From Zantedeschia hybrid cultivar (lineage: Eukaryota > Streptophyta > Magnoliopsida > Alismatales > Araceae): a stretch of 64,000 nucleotides of DNA. Positions 11,428 through 23,200 of this stretch are shown here, one piece after another. A program made the position numbers and the translations under genes. How positions within the stretch are numbered: position 1 is the stretch's first letter; every line of letters begins with the position of its first letter. The stretch covers positions 82,963,150 to 83,027,149 of the forward strand of contig JARZZO010000002.1 in the NCBI GenBank assembly GCA_030544215.1, written 5' to 3'. The notes beneath the pieces were generated by a model that was not told where the DNA came from, ran no database searches, and saw only the letters and a program-made list of their open reading frames with translations.

Positions 11428-12183
11428 TAAAGTGGCATTGTTTTCAAGGCTAGGCGACACCCTATCCAATGCTTAGGAGACAAGGCATTCCATGTCACCC
11501 GAAGTGACCTGCCGTCTTGGTGAGCAGCCCATTAAGGCGCTCGCCTGGGCCGCCTAGCCCACCTAAGGCCCGCCCAGCCCGCTTTGTTTTGGAAACGGCC
11601 CTGCTTCTTTTAGGTTCACTTTAGTTATTATAAAAAGATTGATGAGTATTTCTGTAAAACTCGTCATTCTTTACGTCAAAAGAAGGAAACAATGATCAAC
11701 CTTCCCACTTGGTTTCCACTTTCTATGGGATTCCTCTACTAGCGCATAGTAGGTTTCCTCTCTCTCTCGGTCATAAAAAAGAACGGAAACTAAGATATAT
11801 CTTATATTTGTCTTTCTTTCTTTACATCACATGATCATTTAACTACTAAATTTTAGGTTAGATTAATATCTTTCATCTTGATTGATAGGTACTCCCAAAT
11901 TCTTATTGTTTTTTTTACTTGTTCATTTACTAATATTTGTCATTTATTATAATTTTCCTTCTACGTTATAGGTATACGTTGAATGTTGTGAATGCCATCA
12001 CTAGTTTGCTATCCTTGCATATAAATAAAAGTAGAATTTAATATGGTGGAAATAGTAGATAGTAGTCCACTTAAAACATACTAGGTTATATAAACTAGGC
12101 TTCGCTTAGGCACCTTGCCTTGTCGCCTAAGCAGTAAGGCGATAGGCCACCGCCTTGGTCACCTTGACAACATTGTAGAGTAG
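11428..12183. mobile_element. Second CTAGGCG-type non-autonomous hAT-like element
   Basis: The element runs 11436-12175 (740 bp), beginning CATTGTTTTCAAGGC and ending in the reverse complement of CAATGTTGTCAAGGT (12 of 15). Flanks TAAAGTGG (11428-11435) and TAGAGTAG (12176-12183) match at 6 of 8, a plausible decayed target duplication. GC-rich CTAGGCG/CGCCTAAGC tracts lie just inside both ends. Only 32 bp separates its left end from the previous element's right target duplication. Confidence 0.65.
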
Positions 12184-12225
12184 AGGGCATTGCATGGTGC
12201 TTAATGGAGATGATTCGAGCTTACC

Positions 12226-12227
<2 letters not shown>

Positions 12228-12287
<60 letters not shown>
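12228..12287. repeat. (CT)n(CA)n microsatellite
   Basis: About 21 CT repeats run directly into about 7 CA repeats. Confidence 0.95.
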
Positions 12288-13091
12288 AAATCCCAACCCT
12301 AGAATGCTAGCCCCTATCCCGCATTTCTTCTCCCTCCTGTTTGGTGCTCCCTTCCCCTCCCTCATTTATCCTAAGCAAAAAGAAACAAAAATCTGAAATA
12401 ACTTGTTACTACAGTGATCATGGAAGCAGAAACTTCCATTTCCATTTCTATTCCTTATTAGAAAGTGAAAATGGAAGAAACAAGAACAATCATGTTCTTT
12501 TCCATTTCTCTCTCGGCCAAATCTTATAAGAAACGAAAGCAAAGACTACTATTTTGGCTTCTATCTTCGAGCCATTTACAATCGTAGGATGTAACATTCA
12601 AAATGTTCTCTTTTGGATTAAATATTGGTCACCAAAATCTGACATTAGTTGCATTATTGAATGGTAGTGGTTAGCTTTAATTGATCACATATTTTATGCT
12701 TCTCCTTTCCTGTATGAATGATGATCCCGTCAAAATCATTATGTATTGTACACATAAAATTTTCCCACATGCAATCTTGTTGCTTGCTGGTCAGCACTTC
12801 CAAAATGCATCAACTATTGGTCGTTGAATTAGCTATAAAAACCTCTTAAAAAGAGTATTCCAATACATATGAAAATGAGGTTTCACAATTCTAAATAAAT
12901 TTCCCATTAGCCTAAACATCCATATTTCAAGATAAAGCATAATAGAGATATAATTATGCTGAAACGACACACGTTCTTAATATAATGGTAGAAAATGAAT
13001 GACAAGTACCTTATCTTTTTTGTGTTACCTCTATTTATTCTATAAAATTAGTGGTACATACTACAACTTCTTTCAAAAAACAAAAAAGTAC
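12288..13091. other. BUD13 intron or 3' flank, no exon found
   Basis: I searched the minus strand for the conserved plant BUD13 C-terminal segments (EWGKGLAQKREAE, RWGDPMAHLV, GFIIPQNIP) and saw none here or further left. The stretch is AT-rich without a clear repeat. Confidence 0.5.
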
Positions 13092-14920
13092 CTTGGGTTT
13101 TTCTTCTTCCCTTTGCATTTTTAACAATTCATCTTTTGATATACATTTCCCTGTGGCAACATAAGTGAATCCAAAAGGAAAATCAGAAACAATGCTTTAA
13201 CAAAATAACAACACTTGAACAAACATCTTTCTTTTTTCCTTTTCCCAGTTTCCTGGGAGAGGAATTACAATGACAACTTCAAAATACGAATTCTATTGGA
13301 TGTTTTTTCATCACCTTCCTTGTCACGATAAACAGGTTCTGCACCTCTCCCACTTAAAGCTGGATCCAATGCCGCAAACCTACACACACACGTCCGATTA
13401 TGAGGTACAAAAGAAATGTGTTTTATCCTAAATGTCACCTACAAGAGAAGAAAAATAATGTATTATACTTTTAGTGGCCCTGACAGTATAAGCAATTACC
13501 TTGACATCTCCTCTTTCTTTTTCCTCTCAATTTCCTCCTTGATCTCCCGTCCAGAAAACAAACCAGCCCCCCGCTCCTCTTTCACCAAGAGGTGTTTCTC
13601 CCTGCTTGAAGAAGAAAGATCGGCATTGGACAAATTTTGGCTATGTCTAGGTGGAGAGAAACTATCAACGGAATTCCTTTTGTTTCTCCTTGGAGGAGAA
13701 AGATCATGTTCTACTGATGCTCGTAGCCTGTTCACCCCCGGCACTTGGTTTCGAGTTTGCCTGATAGGGGATAGGTCCTCGGGCAAACTCTTCCTCTCTC
13801 TACTCAGCAGGGATAGATCCTTTGGTGAGCCCTTTCTTCCTCTCATTGGCAGAGATAGATCTTGTGGCGAGCCTTTTCTTCCTTTCCTTGGTGGAGATAG
13901 ATCATCCTGTGAGTCCTTTCTTCGTCTCCTCGGTGGAGATAGATCCTGCGGCGAGCCTTTTCTTCCTCTCAGTGGTGGAGAAAGATCCTCAGGTGAGGCC
14001 TTCCCTCCTCTCCCTGATGGAAATATATCCTCTGATGCACCCATTCTTCCTCTCCTCGGTGGAGATAGATCCTCCGATGAGCCTTCACTTTCTCTCCTTG
14101 GTGGAGATAGATTCCCCGATGAGCCTTTTCTTCCTCTCTTCGATGGAGATTGGTCCCCCGACGCATTCTTCTTGCTCCTCCTTGCTGGAGACAGGTCATA
14201 TGAGAAGCCTCTGCTTCTTCGTGGTGGCAACATATCCTCACCCCCCTCCCTCCTCCGAGGTGGGGACATACCAGGCACCTCTTTCCCGCCGCAACTCGAA
14301 GGCCTATCGTCTGGCTCTGGTGATGAAGAGTCATAGTGCCGCCACTGCCGCGGAGGAGACAAATCCACACTCCCGACATCAGATGGCCTCGGCTCGCCAC
14401 GGCGGCCGGGTGACGGAGTGTCCAAGTGGGCACACCTCTGGCGCAGGGGAGATAAATCTGGCACTTCTAAGGAGAAGCCCAAATGCTTGGGCGCATCTGA
14501 GATGGAGACCCAACCACTCCCATCTTCGGAAATGGCGTGGTAGGGCTTTTGGGAACGAAGTAGCTCCAGCCTCCTCAGGCGCTTCACTTCTATATCCTCC
14601 TCCACCACCGGCGTCTCCTCACCTGACGAAGCAGGCCAAGATCAAAGACTATTCCACATCGCCATTGTGAAGAACAAAGGGAGAAGCAAGGGTTACATTT
14701 AGGGTTGGGGACATAGACTGCTACCTGCCGACTCCTCTTCTTCGGCTTCGGGAAGCACTGGCTTCGCCCAGACGGGGTCCTCGTCGACTATTAGGACGCC
14801 CCCGGCGGCAGCGGCGGATTTGACTGCCTTCTTCTTCTTTTTCTTCTTCGTGGGATCTTGGCCTCCGGCTTCGTACTTCTTGAGGTATTCCTTGAGGGAG
14901 GAGGCCGAGGCGGTCGCCAT
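13092..14920 (-). CDS. BUD13: BUD13 homologue (RES-complex splicing factor), exons 1-4 only
   Basis: BUD13 (yeast Bud13/Cwc26) is a nuclear subunit of the pre-mRNA retention and splicing complex associated with the activated spliceosome. Exons on the minus strand: 14920-14725 (ATG in CCATGG context), 14622-13500, 13379-13315, 13150-13092; all boundaries are GT-AG and in phase (phases 1, 2, 1, 0). The N-terminus MATASASSLKEYLKKYEAGG with a Lys run and VDEDPVWAKPV is diagnostic. Exon 2 gives EDIEVKRLRRLELLR, KPYHAISEDGSGWVSISDAP, then an Arg/Ser region built of about eleven 14-residue DLSPPRRxRKGSP repeats, then FSGREIKEEIERKKKEEM. Exons 3 and 4 give DPALSGRGAEPVYRDK and GKCISKDELLKMQREEEKPK. 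The conserved C-terminal ~200 residues are missing: either they lie beyond the transposons to the left through a very long intron, or the gene is truncated. The visible part has no stop or frameshift. Confidence 0.85.
13739..14200 (-). repeat. In-frame 42-bp minisatellite in BUD13 exon 2
   Basis: Eleven contiguous 42-bp units encode 14-residue repeats of consensus [ED]DLSPPRRGRKGSP. DxSPPRR repeats are a known feature of plant BUD13 proteins; the serine-proline steps are potential phosphorylation sites. The units vary in sequence but keep exact 42-bp phase, so the protein frame is under selection. Confidence 0.85.
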
Positions 14921-15659
14921 GGACGCAAAGGGACAAAAGGAGGAGGAGGAGAGCTTCTCTGCAGCGCTTCTGCGACTCCCTAGAGAAGCTTCTGCTTGAG
15001 GAGGAGGTCGAGGGTGAGGGTGGCGTCGGTGAGGTGAGGGTGAGAATGGAAAGCAGCCCTGTACTCGAAGGCTTCACCGCGGGGGCGGAGGAAGACGACC
15101 GGCGCGGCGGCGGGGGGGGGGATTTGATGCAGGCTCGGCCGCTCGGGGGCGGCGCCGTTCTTGACACGGGTTTGCCGGTGCTCAGGACAGAAAGAGATAT
15201 ATGAATATACACAATGACTATGAGGGCGCCGAGGAGAAGGGGAAGAAACCGGGAAGACGACTAGTGGAATGGACGCGAGCACGTCGATTCCCCCTTTGCG
15301 CTGCGGCGCGGCAGATAGAAAAGAGAGGGCGGTCGAGTCTCGAGAGTCGAGAGAGAGAAGGAGAAGGGCCGAAGGGGTGTGGGGGCGGAAAAATCGTCGG
15401 AAACAAAAGGGGACACGGACTCGGAAAAATCGTCAAATTATCCAGCATTTGCTGGTGGCGGCATTTTTTTTTATTAATTTGTTACATGTTGTGATTTTAT
15501 CTTTGAAAGTATGTATTAATAGTAATTTGATATATTATTATTTTTTTGAACTTAAGAACTTATCTAAGACTCTTGGCCGATTCTTTAGATTTTACATCAT
15601 TAAAAATTTTCAAAATATAAGAAAGGGACATACCACTTTACTCATAAGATAGTACATCG
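14921..15659. other. BUD13 5' leader/promoter side of the divergent gene pair
   Basis: GC-rich to about 15440, then AT-rich. Several overlapping frames exist on both strands but they show composition-driven Arg/Pro-rich translations with no recognisable domain; the first 200-300 bp before the BUD13 ATG are most simply its 5' UTR. A TATA-like TATATTCATATATCTC lies on the minus strand at about 15213-15198, about 280 bp upstream of the ATG. Confidence 0.4.
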
Positions 15660-16880
15660 AAAAATCAAAATCCCCCTAATGAATCTAACTCTCATAAACA
15701 AAGATGAAAGAGACCACTTTTATTAAAAGTGATCTCTTATTTGATAATAATAGACAAAGAAGAAGAAACATAACAAATCTGATCAACCTGAAAATTACAT
15801 GAGTGGTTGACCAAGGCATCAACATCTATATTGTCTTCTCTAAACACATGACAAAATTAGAAGTCAATGCCACTCTTGATATTGTAAAATTCACTCTACC
15901 AAGATAAGAGGATTCAAAGAACAATAACTTGAGCAGCATTCATCAAGTTAATGAGGACTAAGCAATCATATTTCACAATAAGACAAGAGTAACTATGTTG
16001 AACACATATCTGAAAAGTCAAAAATGATAGTTATGAGTTTTGCAACAATACTGTAAGTGTGAGCATAGAATTCACAAGCAACAAGAATAACATTACTCTT
16101 ATCATTTCTAAAGATAGCAGCACCTGCAGAATAACTAAGATTTCTTATACTGCAATAATCAATGTTAACTTTTAACTTACTTGTAGATAGAAGCCGCCAG
16201 CTAACAAGTACATGTGAAGAAGGAGAGAAAGTATCAATTATACTTAAGAATTGCAAGAAAATTCTTTGAGCAGCAGAGGAGGAGGATTTTAGATGGTACA
16301 TAGTGACAATATCTTTCGAGAGACACATACTTTAGTGCAAGATGTTTTGTTTGCTGCAGTGATTGTCATCGTATTTTGTAAAACACTTAATTTTCTACAA
16401 GAACCAAGTAACAATAGAAGGTATAATACTTACGATAAAAGAGTAGAGAGAAGTATCTGAGGAGAAACCGATGAAAGAGTAATAAATATGATTAAAAGAA
16501 TCTATCTAGATGGGATATTGCAGTTATCTTTGAAAAAATTTCAATAGTAAACTGTCCAATCACCACAAACAAGAATATGATTAAAAGTTTCAATAGAGGG
16601 GGTGGCCCAACAAACACATTTAGAAATTAGAGATATGCTAATATTTTGGATATTAATATCGAATGGCATGAGTGAGAGTCTTGTAAATGAAGATAAATAT
16701 TTTATTTGGAATATGAAAACACCAAATCTATTTAAGCATAGAGATAGGAATGGTATGATGCCTGACAACTTACCATGTTGATTTTGTAGTGAACAAATCC
16801 AGTGAGTTAGATTTTTAGATAATTTTATCGTGACCTTGAGTGATACAGAGAGAATCAACATAATCTCTAATAATAAGTGA
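15660..16880 (-). mobile_element. L1-type LINE 3' fragment (zinc-binding and RNase H parts)
   Basis: On the minus strand a zinc-binding stretch (CVCWATPSIETFNHILVCGD, about 16620-16560) typical of the C-terminus of plant L1 ORF2 is followed, after frame breaks, by an RNase-H-like domain at about 16200-16000 (LKVNIDYCSIRNLSYSAGAA, then VILVACEFYAHTYSIVAK) and a degenerate remainder to about 15700. It occupies half of the 2.3 kb between the divergent BUD13 and ABC1K1 start codons. It carries many stops and is certainly dead. Confidence 0.65.
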
Positions 16881-17041
16881 TATCTTGAGACAAAAAAAAA
16901 AATAAAGATTATCGAGAGATGATAAAATCCTGAGAAAAATACAGCAAGGGCAAAAATATACGAAGAGTGGCAATGCCGTGACCACATACAGCGGGCAGAG
17001 GTAGGAACGCGTGTGCGGGTGTGGGTGCAGGATGGCTGTTG

Positions 17042-17132
17042 GGGCCCACCAATTAACGAACCAACCGCACACTGGTCTTCTCCCACCAGCGCTCGCTCTC
17101 TCTCTTCCTCTGGGCAGTCAGTCTGGGCCCAC
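17042..17132 (+). promoter_or_regulatory. Paired GGGCCCAC motifs upstream of ABC1K1
   Basis: GGGCCCAC occurs at 17042-17049 and 17125-17132, 72-162 bp before the start codon. This matches the plant site II/TCP-binding core (GGNCCCAC), common in promoters of nuclear genes for organelle proteins. No convincing TATA box is visible between them and the ATG, in keeping with a TATA-less housekeeping promoter. Function is inferred from motif alone. Confidence 0.5.
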
Positions 17133-17203
17133 GGACGCTGAGAGGAGTCAGGAAGCGGAAGCGGCGACATCTGTGGGATTGGGAACTGGGAAGCATCGCG
17201 ACC

Positions 17204-20200
17204 ATGGAGTTGAGGCTGCAGATCTCCGCTACACTCCCCGCGTCCCCCGCCGTACCCCGCGGTCCCCCTGTCCCTTTCTTGCCAAGGCCGTTGCGGCGCC
17301 GGCGGCATCTCGACCCCTCAGGCCGTGTCCGCTTGCCATACTCCGCACCCCGCCTCGCGAAGTCTCCTTCGGCGGTCTCTTCCCCTCCTGTGCTGCCCTC
17401 GGCGGAGGCGGAGAGGAGAGCAAGGGCGGCCTTGTCCGCCGCCGGCGCGGACACCGACGGGAAGGGCAGCAGCGCGGCCATGGAGCAACTGGACATCGAG
17501 CGGGGAGTGTGCGTTCCGTTCCGCAAATACACTCCCGAGGGGGTGCGGCGCCGCGTGCTGGGGGACCCTCCCACGGCTGTGGCGTTGCTCTCCCTTGCCT
17601 CCCGGGGGGTAGAGATTGTCTGGAACCTAGGGATATACTGGTCCGCCCTCGCCTACGACTGCCTTGTCGGCCGGGACGAGGAGGTCGTTCCTTATCGCGC
17701 CAGGCAGCTCCGCAACCTCCTCTGCGACCTTGGTCCCTCCTTCATCAAGGCCGGCCAGGTCGCTCTCTCTCTCGATTTGGCGATAGGAATTCACTGCAAT
17801 ACTTTGCTTAAATGCTTGGCTTGCTCCCCTACTCACCCTCCGTGAATGGCTCGAATTTTCGCCTTGGTCGCCATGGCGATGGCGATCATCCTGCTGTGCT
17901 GATGGTCCGCTCTCTGCAGGTGCTGGCCAACCGTCCCGACATCATCCGGGAGGACTACATGAACGAGCTCTGCATCCTCCAGGATGACGTGCCTTCATTC
18001 CCCAACCAGGTCGGTCAGTCGAGCTCGTGAAAGAACAAGTGACCAAACCTTCTCCGGTTCTCCTCTCCCCTTCTTCTTGCTTGCTGCCGCGCCCGCAGGT
18101 TTTAAATTTTCCCGGGAATAAATGCATACGAGGGAAAGAAGAAGGGAGAAGAAAACAGGGTGTAGAATTTAAATTTAGGACCAGCGAAGTGAAACTTTGT
18201 CTAATAAATAAAAAGAGTTCGCCGTCGACAGTGGCTTTGTTTTGTTTTCCGTTTTATTGTTATTGTTAATTATTATTATTATTATTATTTATGTGGACCG
18301 GTGCCGACGTTGATGTTCCAGGTAGCCTTCGCTATCATTGAAGAGGAGCTTGGCCAGCCCCTCGAAAAGGTTTTCAGCAGGATCTCTTCCAGGACAATCG
18401 CCGCCGCCAGCCTGGGCCAAGTTTACCGCGCTACCTTGCGAGAGACGGGGGAGGACGTTGCCATCAAGGTGTGTGTTTCGTAGGTCCATTTCTCTCCTCA
18501 TTCTACGCCCACTAGTGGATGGCTTCTTTCTGCATAATATAACGTTTGTATGTCATTTATTCGCCGGTTCTGGAAGGATTTATATCTCCATTTGGGTTTT
18601 TCCGTATTGTCTCAAGGCATCTAAATGCATTAACTTGAAGTTGCTCGCAGGTGCAAAGGCCTGAGATTGAGCCTATAATATACCGGGATCTTTTCCTGTT
18701 CAGGACCCTTGCTTCATTTCTGAATGGCATCAGTCTGCAGAAACTAGGCTGCAATGCGGAGCTTATTGTGGATGAATTTGGTGAGAAACTCTTGGAGGAG
18801 CTCGATTACAAACTGGTAAGAATTTGCTTGAAGTCTCTTTGTATTTCTGAAACTCCTTCACAGCTTGAACCTCCTTGATGGAACCAAAGCATATATGGCT
18901 CTTAAGGGTTGCCTTTTGGGAAGAGGCTGCTTATGTTACTTTTGATCTTTCATTCTGAAGGTTTTGGCATAATTGGATGCCTTGTGCATTAGTGTGCTTG
19001 TCTTCATTGTTTGCTCGTCCTTTGGATTGATCCTCGGCATTATTCACCCTTGTGTTCAGGAGGCTCGGAATATTGAAGACTTCATAGATAACTTCAAAGA
19101 TGATCCCTCTGTCAAGATTCCTCGAGTTTACAAAGAGCTATCTGGTCCTCGTGTTTTAGTGATGGAGTGGATTGATGGCATTAGGTGCACAGACCCGAAG
19201 GTCCAGATACTGAATATGAATTATATACCGTCTTCCTTAGAGTTTCATCTGTACTTGAAGCATTTGGATTTTCACTCTACTAGCTTTGTATCTGGTTTTC
19301 CGCTGAGCAAATTCTGAGCATTTCTCCATGCAATACAGGCAATTAAAGAAGGTGGGATTGATGTTAATGACTTTTTGACTGTTGGAGTGAGTGCTGCTCT
19401 GCGACAGTTGTTGGAGTTTGGATTATTTCATGGAGATCCACACCCAGGAAATATTTTTGCCATGCGTGATGGTCGGATTGCTTATGTTGACTTTGGAAAT
19501 GTGGCTGTGCTTAGTCAGGTGAAATATTTTTGAATGATGCCTGGCCAAACATTCATGTTCTTTTTGAATGGTCAAGCATTCTGTATAAACATGCAGCACA
19601 CAATGTGATAAATTATCTGTCATGTTCTTGTTGCCTGTTGACATCAATCTTTACCACAGAGAGTGCAGGCAGGATAGTTCTGCAAGTTCTTTTTTTTTCT
19701 TTTTTTGTTCTCCAATAAAGTTCATATCTTGAAGGAGATGGAAGCAGGTCATCAGTGCATGATGAGAATGTAGAATCATTAGGAATGGATGACTGTGATA
19801 ACTGTGCCATTTCAATCTATCAGAAGTGTTATACATTGTCAAGACAGCTCAGTCCATGCATACTTCAAACAATAATAAGGCACATTCTAATTTGTTACAC
19901 GCATTGCTCTATCCTCTATCTAGCACTGTAAACGTGCTTAAATTAGATTAAACACTTGGAGTTGACTCCCGAGAATATCAAAGAAAATTAGTCATTTTTT
20001 CACAGTTAATGGTGGCAATTTACTGCCTGGTTTCCTTTGAACATTGACTTCTGATGAGCAGTTGTATTCCAGACAGTGATCTCTTTTGCTCTGTCTTATC
20101 TGCATTAGTTTCATCTCTCTCTCTCTCTCTCTCTCTAAACTCTGGCTTTAACAAAGTCTTCTTTTGGGTGTTAAAAAGGTAGAATAAAAAAAACTCTTAT

Positions 20201-23200
20201 CGGCTGTGCATGAGTATCTGATTGCGTATTTGCTTCATGGGAGGTCTATCTGGTGAATGTGAATGCAGGGTAATCTTTTATATAGTTTTGGCTCTGGAGT
20301 TTAACTTGGCATGAGTTCCATACCTCAAAATACAGGCACACAGTATGAGATACCCAAATTGAATGGGTTTTGGATTTTTTTCCCCTCTGCCTTCCCCATG
20401 GAGTGTTGGAAAGAATAGTTGGGACATCTCTTTGATAGGCCCAAAAGATTGCACAAACTGCAGATGTTTTTGTGTTCTTGAAGATTATCAAGCACTATTA
20501 AAGGTTTATAAGATTATTAATTGCCAGTTTACCATGAAGTGGTGGAAAGAATATCTGTGTCCTTCGGGACATCCCTTTGGTAGGCCCAAAAAGATGCAGA
20601 CGAACTGAGGATGATGCTTTGGGTTCTTCAGTATCAAACACCAGTGAGGGCTTTCAAGATCATCACTAGGAAGAATAGCACAAAATTTTATGTTATGATA
20701 TGTTAATACTATCTAAATTTTAGATCAACATGCTGGTAGTGAAGAGAGTAAATGAGTATTGCAAAGATCAAGCATATTGAAGGGAATTCATGGTAAAACT
20801 AGTTGCAAGTAGCTCAAGAGTAGAATAGAGGAAAGTAAAAGTGGAGGGGAAGGGAGGGATGTCATCCATTGAGATGGTTATTCTTCATACACACCATAGG
20901 CAAGATATGGCTGTGAAAATGAGGTGTTAAGTACTCTCTTCAAGGTTGGCTTGCATGGAACTTATGATAATTATACAATGGTACAACAGAGCATACGGAA
21001 AGGCTTTAAAGAAATATATGTAAGGTTTAAAATGGGGGTGGGAGCTCTAGGAAGGATATGCCTCAAGAGGAATAGTGTATTGTTAAACTATTAACATATT
21101 GAGAATATTATAAAAGGATAAATGAGGTTAATGTTTTGGGTCATATGCAATGCTGGAAAGAAATTGCACGCAGATGTGGCACGCAATCCTATAGACCAAT
21201 TTTTATACAGATCAAGGTCTGCCAGACAGCCTAGAATCAAGCAAGCATTGAAATGAGTCAAGGCCTCAGCATAAAATGTTTTGAAAGGAATTGTGAAGTG
21301 GTTTTTACATGTAGGTGTGCCAGCACATACATCATCCAACCCATATTTTCAGACGATGGTGGATGCAATTGTAGATGTTGGGCCTGGTGTAAAGGTCCCC
21401 ACACCTTGCTACATTTATGATGTTGGGCTCGAAGAGGAGTATAATGAGTTGAACGTATGGGTCGACAACCTCAAAAATGTGTGGAAGGAGTGTGGTTGTA
21501 CCATCATGTGTGATGGTTGGACATGGACCATAATGAGATCTATGATTAATTTCTTTATATATTGCAGTGAGGGTACTATTTTTTTGAAGTCTGTCGATGC
21601 CTCCAACAAAATAAAAAATGTTGATTATTTGTACAGGCTAATTGGTGAGGTGTTAGAAGAAATTGGTGAAGATAATATTGTGCAGGTAGTCACTGACAAT
21701 GAAGTAAGCTACAAAGCAACTGGTAGATTATGGGACACCAATCTCCGGAAGAGCTAGAGGTGATGAGAGAGCGAAAAGAGGATTAGGAGGGCGTTTCTTA
21801 TGGGACAGAAGGGATAGGTTTTACGGCGAGGAGAGGCGATGGGAGGACATCCGCGGCCATTACCCGAGCGATGGGGGCTCTTCTTTAAGCTAGAGGAGAA
21901 CATAACAGAGTAACGGAAGATACAATACGATGTCTCCGATGCCTGGAGAGAGGTCACAGGGCGTTCTAATGCCGGAATGCGTTGGTTTGCAGGAGCTACA
22001 GGGGACTTGGCCACAAAAGCTTTCAATGCCATGATTCCCTAGTTGAGAAGGAGAAGCCTCCAGTGCCGTCCTAGTTTGAAACTCAAGGTATGGACAACAC
22101 TTTGTTTTCAGATGTTATAGAAACTCTGTGGTGTCGTACCTTTAAACGAAATGAAGAGTTCCTTTCTTCATCCTTGGTGGCAATGGTTAAGAAGGGCAGT
22201 CTATCTTCAGAGATGTTTGAAGGATATTTACATAGCTTACAGTCAATCAAAAAAACATGGAAGATAAGGAATATATAGGATGGGATTCTTCTGGTTAATT
22301 ATTTGGATCCAGGTTTCATGGAGCTACTAAACTCTGAAGTGATGATGGTGGAAGGAGTGTAGTTTGTATGGCGTAGGTGTAAGTCAACTATTAATACGGT
22401 TCAATTTGAGGGAAACCGTAATGTTTGGTGTAAGGTATATGGGATCCCATTACACATATGGGATGTAGAGGTTTTTAAAACCATTGCCAACAAACTCGGA
22501 TCTTTGAAGAGGGTGCACAGGGAGACCGTTCAATAGGAAAGCTTACAGTATGCTAAAATTCTTATAACAGTGGATCAAAAATTGGCCTTCCCGCAACTCA
22601 TGAAACTAGAGTGGAAAGAACATATTTTTGTCATAAAAATTGTGGAGGATATTTTTCCAGCAAGCAATCCAAGGAAGCATGGACGTACAGGGAGGTGGTT
22701 CAGGCGTATAAGGAGTATAAAGAGAATAAGAATGTAGAGTATCTTGAAAATATCAAGAGCAGGAACGAAGAGGATGGGAATGGTGAGAGGTTGAAGACGA
22801 CAGTTCGTCTGTTGAACCAGACCGGTTTGGAGAGTAAGTAAACTAATGAGCCGAACCAGACGGGTACTGTGCTCAATCCGAATGGATATGTTACTCTTGA
22901 TAAGCCGAACCGGATGGGGACTGTACTCGAACCGGTTCAATCAGTCTTGGGCGTCAGTACAAATTTAAATGTTCCAGCGTGGAGTGGTGTGGTTCAACTT
23001 ATGGCAAGTCAGGTTATCAAAGGCGTGCGTCAGGGTTTACGGAAGGAGCGGGGAAGGGTTGTTAAGCGTCGAGAGATGACTGCGAAGAAGACGGAGCTAA
23101 AGGCTGTGTCGCAACAACAATTTCTAAGATTGGAAGGCCCCCCTTCTTCATCGGAAGTGATGGGTGAAATGCAACAACTTCGGCGGGGGCGCGGGAAAGA

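Noticed and set aside
13416..14336. 306-codon plus-strand frame
   Set aside because: It is the antisense shadow of the BUD13 repeat exon; its FLPLLGGDRS repeats arise from the 42-bp coding minisatellite.
17011..17811. 266-codon plus-strand frame and 173-codon minus-strand frame at the kinase 5' end
   Set aside because: GC-rich out-of-frame readings of ABC1K1 exon 1 and promoter; the exon 1 frame from 17204 joins in phase with all later exons.
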